From NCBI GenBank assembly GCA_017461365.1, contig JAFTYG010000047.1:23705-87704 (forward strand): a stretch of 64,000 nucleotides of DNA, read 5' to 3'. This DNA is from Clostridia bacterium (lineage in GTDB: Bacteria > Bacillota > Clostridia > Oscillospirales > CAG-272). Positions 60,393 to 64,000 of this stretch are shown here, piece by piece; the first letter of the stretch is position 1, and every line of letters begins with the position of its first letter. The position numbers and the translations under genes are program-made. A model generated the notes under the pieces. That model searched no databases and was not told where the DNA came from. It worked only from the letters and a program-made list of their open reading frames with translations.

Positions 60393-61949
60393 TCAGGAGT
60401 GATAGCTTGCTTTGTGCGTCTTATGCGAAACAACTATCGGCGTGTCGCACGTAAAGCGCGCCGAGAACGGCGCATTCTCGGGTATTCCCTGCTTTTTGAG
60501 AGAGAGCCAATTGAAGTATAGCGCGTCTGCGTCAACGTCCTCACCGATTATCGACATACGCTTCATCGAAAGCGCGGAGAGCTCTGTTTTTATATGGCGC
60601 ACACATTTCGATTTATCCTCAAAATAAAGCTCTATCCAAACGGTGGGCTTTATATGCGTCATATTCAGAAGAGTAAATTCGAAGTCCTCCGCGTTCGCAC
60701 TGTCAAGCTCGGTAAATATCCAAGTGTTCGCGCCGCAGCTCTCAAGCCCCGCGCGGTATTTTCTTTCAAGCTCGGCTCTCGCGTAGCTCGGCGGTGTATA
60801 AGGCAGTGTGAGTGTGCGCGTACCGTCGGTGATCAGCTCCTCGATGCCTGCGCAGGTCATAAGGAAGCGTGTTCCTCCCCTATGGGTACAGAACGCCGTG
60901 TATGCGTTATAGTCGGAGACAGGCATAAGACAAACGCGCGGCTTTATGAGCTCATATCCGCGTATCTCACCCTCGGCAGTCCCTGACTGAAAGCCGTGAT
61001 GTGGCACTTGCAGAATATCGGCTCTCAGGTATTCTCCATACTTTTCGGATAGCTTGGTTACACTGAACGGAGCGTCGGTCGCCCAAAGGATCGTCTGCCC
61101 CGCAAGCTCCATGCGAATGACGAGCGATATGGCATTGATATTGTCGGATGTGTGGATGGTATCGTCAATGCTTGCAAGTATCTCGCATACGGCGTCGCCA
61201 ATTTTGTATATCTGTCCCGTGTGCGCGGTATAAACTGCTGCGCCCGTCTTTTCAATGCGTTCAAGCATTTTGGGTATCCAAACTAGCGACGAATTGTCGT
61301 AATCAAAGCGCGCATTACTTGCCGCAAGCTTGGGATAGTGTGTAAGATCGTCGTGCTCGGGGAAATTGAAAATAAACTTTTCTATCACCACGTCCTCGGC
61401 ATAGCTGTCGGCAAAGCCGACGAAAAGATGAAAATGGTCGCTGTGCGGATGAGACATTATCCACGCGGCTATCACGGGCTTTTCGTGAGGCGAGCTCTCC
61501 TTGAGAAAGCTATAAAGCCTTTCTCTGTCGGGCTCGAAATCTCTGCCGCCGTCAAATACGATAAAACGGCCGTCAGAGAGGCGCACTACGTATGACATTC
61601 CATAGTCCTCAAGCCCCATCTGAGTTATCTGTGGCGCGACTGCCGTATCGCTCGGAGTATCGGAGTAGGAAAAATATCTGCAATTTTCCTCAATTGCTAT
61701 ATAAAGCTCGCGCATGGCGGAAAAATAATTGAGGAATATCGCGCTCTCCCCGTCAAAATACGATGCATATAAATGCGTATCCGTACTGCGCGCTTCTTTA
61801 TTTTCAAAGCCTTTTTCTTTCAGCATTTCACAATAAGTCGAAAACGCCTCTGACGACGCATTTGGGAGGACGACAACGGTAGAATTCTTATTTTCTCGGT
61901 TTTCAAAAAATTCGGTCTCACCGACCGCGGGGATATTTATTTTTGCCAT
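60393..61949 (-). CDS. Cytosolic metallo-beta-lactamase-fold protein
   Basis: The start at 61949 follows AAAGGAG and gives 518 residues. A roughly 100-residue N-terminal domain precedes the metallo-beta-lactamase fold with FIVFDGGRDFEPD, the metal motif SHPHSDHFHL, the Asp in LWATDAPF and VPHHGFQSG. An extra C-terminal domain of about 110 residues follows. The THHG/PHHG form places it with ComEC-type hydrolases. It is clearly related to the secreted protein at 31249-33114 (shared GKPVIAAW/EKPVIAAW and DILQ(L/V)(T/P)HHGF). No signal peptide. Substrate unknown. Confidence 0.82.
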   Translation of the reverse strand: MAKINIPAVGETEFFENRENKNSTVVVLPNASSEAFSTYCEMLKEKGFENKEARSTDTHLYASYFDGESAIFLNYFSAMRELYIAIEENCRYFSYSDTPSDTAVAPQITQMGLEDYGMSYVVRLSDGRFIVFDGGRDFEPDRERLYSFLKESSPHEKPVIAAWIMSHPHSDHFHLFVGFADSYAEDVVIEKFIFNFPEHDDLTHYPKLAASNARFDYDNSSLVWIPKMLERIEKTGAAVYTAHTGQIYKIGDAVCEILASIDDTIHTSDNINAISLVIRMELAGQTILWATDAPFSVTKLSEKYGEYLRADILQVPHHGFQSGTAEGEIRGYELIKPRVCLMPVSDYNAYTAFCTHRGGTRFLMTCAGIEELITDGTRTLTLPYTPPSYARAELERKYRAGLESCGANTWIFTELDSANAEDFEFTLLNMTHIKPTVWIELYFEDKSKCVRHIKTELSALSMKRMSIIGEDVDADALYFNWLSLKKQGIPENAPFSARFTCDTPIVVSHKTHKASYHS

Positions 61950-61979
61950 TTCACTTCTCCTTTGTGTCTTGTTACCATA

Positions 61980-62008
61980 ATTATAGCATAGTGTAAAAAA
62001 TAAGTCAA
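61980..62008 (-). promoter_or_regulatory. Promoter of the cytosolic metallo-beta-lactamase-fold gene
   Basis: On the minus strand TTGACT (62003-62008), 17 bp, TATAAT (61980-61985). It lies after the BlaR1-like gene's terminator, so this gene is transcribed separately. Confidence 0.75.
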
Positions 62009-62011
62009 GTA

Positions 62012-62049
62012 AAAAGATACCGCTTTGAGAATTAAAGCTCAAAGCGGTA
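62012..62049 (-). terminator. Terminator of the BlaI/BlaR1-like operon
   Basis: TACCGCTTTGAG and CTCAAAGCGGTA form a 12-bp stem followed on the minus strand by TCTTTTT, just after the stop at 62054. Confidence 0.85.
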
Positions 62050-62053
62050 ATTT

Positions 62054-63349
62054 TTAAAATATCTCTCCTATCGAAACGCCGTTTTCGGTAAGGATGATAT
62101 TACCTTCCGAAACACCAATATCAAACAGATGTATTTCCGACGGTTCTCCTTGGGTAACTCCCTTTACGCGTGTCACGCCGTCCTCGCATTTTTCAAAGGA
62201 CAGATTATAGCTTTGCGAATATATTACGGTTTTATACTCATTGACCTCGCTTCCGATCTCGCGAACGGAAAAAGTAAAGGTAAACATCCCGAAGGTAGGA
62301 CCTACGCTCATACAGCATACCTCGGCTCTTCCGTCCCCGTCAACGTCAAAGACAGCGGTGTCATATACGGCGCTGTAATCGCCAGAAGTACCAATCCCAC
62401 TATTATCATCTTCCTTCGGTGGATTCGTAAGAAAACAAACCGAAACAGACACGCACGCGACTATCGCCACTACGATGATCCAAAATGCAGGCTTCTTATA
62501 GTTAAGCACCGATTTAACACGATCCTTAACATTCACCTCTCCAAAGGCAAGAGGACAGGCAGAGATCATTCGTCTGTTTACACTACAGGTCAGAAGCGCT
62601 TGTGAATAATCCGCTCTTTCATCGCGGTCAAGAGCTCTTATGACCTTTTCGTCACAAGCAAGCTCAATATCACGGCATAGAAGAATATAGCTGAGCCACA
62701 TCAGCGGATTGAACCAATGGAGCGTAAGCAGTAGAAAGCCAAGCGGTTTCCAAAGGTGGTCTTTACGGCAAATATGCGCCTTTTCGTGCGCAACAACATA
62801 TGTCATATCCCGATCACTTATGCTGAATGGAAGATATATCTTCGGCTTGATAAGTCCAAGGACAAAGGGAGATGCTACGTTCTCGCTCTGATAGACGTTA
62901 TCCTTAAATCGAACCGCTCTCCCGATCTTATGCCATACTCGGACGTAGCTTATAAACGCATAGATAAGAAGCCCAACTATACCGACAATCCAAAACAGTG
63001 CAAACGTAGGGATCCACAACTGTAAGGGATTGGCGCTTGTTGCGGAATCAGGAGCAAAAGAACTGCTGATCACAGGATTTATAACCTGATTGAATATCGG
63101 AATACCCGTATCGATTTCGGGCGTCCAATCCATCATAATATCGGGGCTCACAGTCTCCGCGCTCGGTATCAGGCTGAGCGCACTCTCAATGGAGAATGGA
63201 CAAACAAGACGAATGCCAACGATACCCCAAAGAACTACTCTGATCCACCTTGGCGCTTTCTTTAAAAGAAGCCGTAGGAGCAATACTGCAAGTACGATAT
63301 AGCTTGCAGATATACTCATATTGATTATTTTAAGGAATAGCTGTGACAT
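62054..63349 (-). CDS. BlaR1/MecR1-type M56 membrane peptidase
   Basis: The ATG at 63349 overlaps the BlaI stop (TGATG) and uses AAGGAG; this gives 431 residues. Four hydrophobic helices surround the gluzincin motif VAHEKAHI (HExxH) with the third ligand in ELACDEKVI. After the last helix (about residue 285-305) the extracellular part has only about 110 residues (VYDTAVFDVDGDGRAEVCCM...). It is not the penicillin-binding sensor of BlaR1, so a different signal is sensed. It should cleave or trigger loss of the BlaI repressor. Confidence 0.88.
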   Translation of the reverse strand: MSQLFLKIINMSISASYIVLAVLLLRLLLKKAPRWIRVVLWGIVGIRLVCPFSIESALSLIPSAETVSPDIMMDWTPEIDTGIPIFNQVINPVISSSFAPDSATSANPLQLWIPTFALFWIVGIVGLLIYAFISYVRVWHKIGRAVRFKDNVYQSENVASPFVLGLIKPKIYLPFSISDRDMTYVVAHEKAHICRKDHLWKPLGFLLLTLHWFNPLMWLSYILLCRDIELACDEKVIRALDRDERADYSQALLTCSVNRRMISACPLAFGEVNVKDRVKSVLNYKKPAFWIIVVAIVACVSVSVCFLTNPPKEDDNSGIGTSGDYSAVYDTAVFDVDGDGRAEVCCMSVGPTFGMFTFTFSVREIGSEVNEYKTVIYSQSYNLSFEKCEDGVTRVKGVTQGEPSEIHLFDIGVSEGNIILTENGVSIGEIF

Positions 63350-63717
63350 CACTTCTCTCCTTTCCGATACCGATCGATCATCGCTTGGACCTCATCGAGC
63401 TCCTTTTCCGAGATCTTCTGATGCTTAGTAAAAGCAGCAATAAAGGCAGGAAGAGAGCCTTCAAAGGTCTTCTCAACCATTTCATTGATCTCCGCCGCCT
63501 GTACCTCATCCTTTGTCACAAGGGCAGAAACAATGGAGTTCTCGTTTTTAAGAACACCTCTTTCGGACAAACGCTTGATGACAGTATAGGTCGTGGTGGG
63601 TTTCCATCCAAGCTGCTCTCTGCATAAATTAACAAGCTCGCCACTCTTTATAGGCTCGTGTTCCCACAAAATAAGGCAAAATCGATATTCGCTTTCAAAG
63701 ACTTTTGGTGTTTCCAT
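63349..63717 (-). CDS. BlaI/MecI/CopY-family repressor
   Basis: The 122-residue protein has the BlaI winged helix (EYRFCLILWEHEPIKSGELV, then LGWKPTTTYTVIKRLSERGV) and a C-terminal dimerisation region with the basic-acidic helix ending QAMIDRYRKGEK. GAGGAG precedes the ATG. It is the first gene of the operon and is preceded by two palindromes that are its probable operators. The M56 protein encoded next is its expected inactivator. Confidence 0.92.
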   Translation of the reverse strand: METPKVFESEYRFCLILWEHEPIKSGELVNLCREQLGWKPTTTYTVIKRLSERGVLKNENSIVSALVTKDEVQAAEINEMVEKTFEGSLPAFIAAFTKHQKISEKELDEVQAMIDRYRKGEK

Positions 63718-63727
63718 AACATCTCCT

Positions 63728-63767
63728 CTCTAATACATTAGAGTAATTATACTCTAACATATTAGAG
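63728..63767. promoter_or_regulatory. Two palindromic BlaI-type operators
   Basis: CTCTAATACATTAGAG (63728-63743) and CTCTAACATATTAGAG (63752-63767) share the form CTCTAA-N4-TTAGAG and are 24 bp centre to centre. A minus-strand -10 TATAAT lies between them (63746-63751), so binding would cover the promoter and autoregulate the operon. Confidence 0.8.
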
Positions 63768-63845
63768 CACATTTGTCAAGAGAAATTTGAATTGTTTACA
63801 GATTATTCAATAAAAGGAGCTGTTTCAATTCCTCGGTTTCTGTGA

Positions 63846-64000
63846 TAAATTGGAGTTTGTCGATGTGTTTGATATGTGTAAATATATCCCCAATGAAGAT
63901 AGTGCAGTAAAGCGACTTCGTCGCAAGATCCTCTACTCCGCTACGCTCCGTGGCAAGAACAAGTTCTTGCTCGACTCAATATGCTGATAACCCCATAAGC
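63846..64000. repeat. Dispersed MITE-like repeat, truncated by the window end
   Basis: It begins with the TIR AAATTGGAGTTTGTCGATGT, continues with the core (TTTGATATGTGTAAATATAT, CCCCAATGAAGATAG, GTGCAGTAAAGCGACTTCG; 63862-63932), and then has the GCTCCGTGGCAAGAAC module that is inverted at 8184-8226. No ORF is present. Confidence 0.7.

Noticed and set aside
62054-63717. Beta-lactam resistance regulator (true BlaR1/BlaI)
   Set aside because: The M56 protein has no penicillin-binding sensor domain and no beta-lactamase gene adjoins; the nearby metallo-beta-lactamase-fold protein is of the ComEC-like hydrolase type with its own promoter.

Overview
The window looks like a chromosomal segment of an anaerobic, gut-type low/mid-GC Bacillota (class Clostridia), probably an uncultured lineage. 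The evidence is the strong AGGAGG-type ribosome binding sites, many near-consensus sigma-A promoters with 17-bp spacers, a T-box leader in front of valS, a glycine riboswitch in front of an AgcS symporter, a glycyl-radical enzyme with its radical-SAM activase, NADP-type glutamate dehydrogenase, several AraC regulators beside sugar genes, and intergenic repeats of the kind common in gut Firmicutes. There is no prophage, intact IS or CRISPR array.

Layout. 1-1.9 kb: end of a catabolic operon on the minus strand (dehydroquinase-like, MDR dehydrogenase, Gfo/Idh/MocA start) with a divergent AraC gene. 2.8-5.6 kb: DeoR regulator and a tagatose-bisphosphate aldolase/GatD pair (galactitol or tagatose use). 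5.7-8.1 kb: AgcS symporter and LysR. 8.3-12.1 kb: gap and gdhA with small membrane proteins. 12.3-15.3 kb: a zinc-ribbon membrane protein and an unusual esterase-acyltransferase fusion. 15.4-19.8 kb: an HPr-like protein without the phosphorylatable His, a DedA-like protein, a glycine-riboswitch-controlled AgcS and an aminotransferase. 20.2-24.6 kb: glycerol kinase, a monoacylglycerol-lipase-like hydrolase, a YwaF/TMEM164-like protein, and an XRE membrane regulator.

24.7-34.1 kb is a carbohydrate-related locus on the minus strand: secreted metallo-beta-lactamase-fold lipoprotein, orphan solute-binding lipoprotein, a large two-module secreted protein, a 50-residue microprotein, a small repeat lipoprotein and a GH127 enzyme, facing an AraC gene across a region with an 18-bp direct repeat. 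34.2-40.1 kb is a second AraC-linked operon: DMT transporter, an atypical glycyl-radical enzyme, aldo/keto reductase and activase. 40.1-40.55 kb holds what I read as a type I toxin-antitoxin locus whose toxin frame carries two nonsense codons. GDPD and a decayed RAYT transposase follow.

41.9-47.5 kb: TSCPD protein, a prephenate-dehydratase-like protein coupled to htpG, an AI-2E-family transporter and ispE. 48-51.8 kb: rhaA, rhaB and an AraC regulator. 51.8-57.2 kb: DUF4349 lipoprotein, tRNA-Thr, T-box and valS, tRNA-Met, tRNA-Glu and a 53-residue protein. 57.5-60.3 kb: an ABC transporter behind an unassigned terminator-bearing leader RNA. 60.4-63.7 kb: a cytosolic metallo-beta-lactamase-fold protein and a BlaI/BlaR1-like pair with two palindromic operators. 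A MITE-like family of dispersed repeats with shared terminal inverted repeats fills many of the intergenic gaps.
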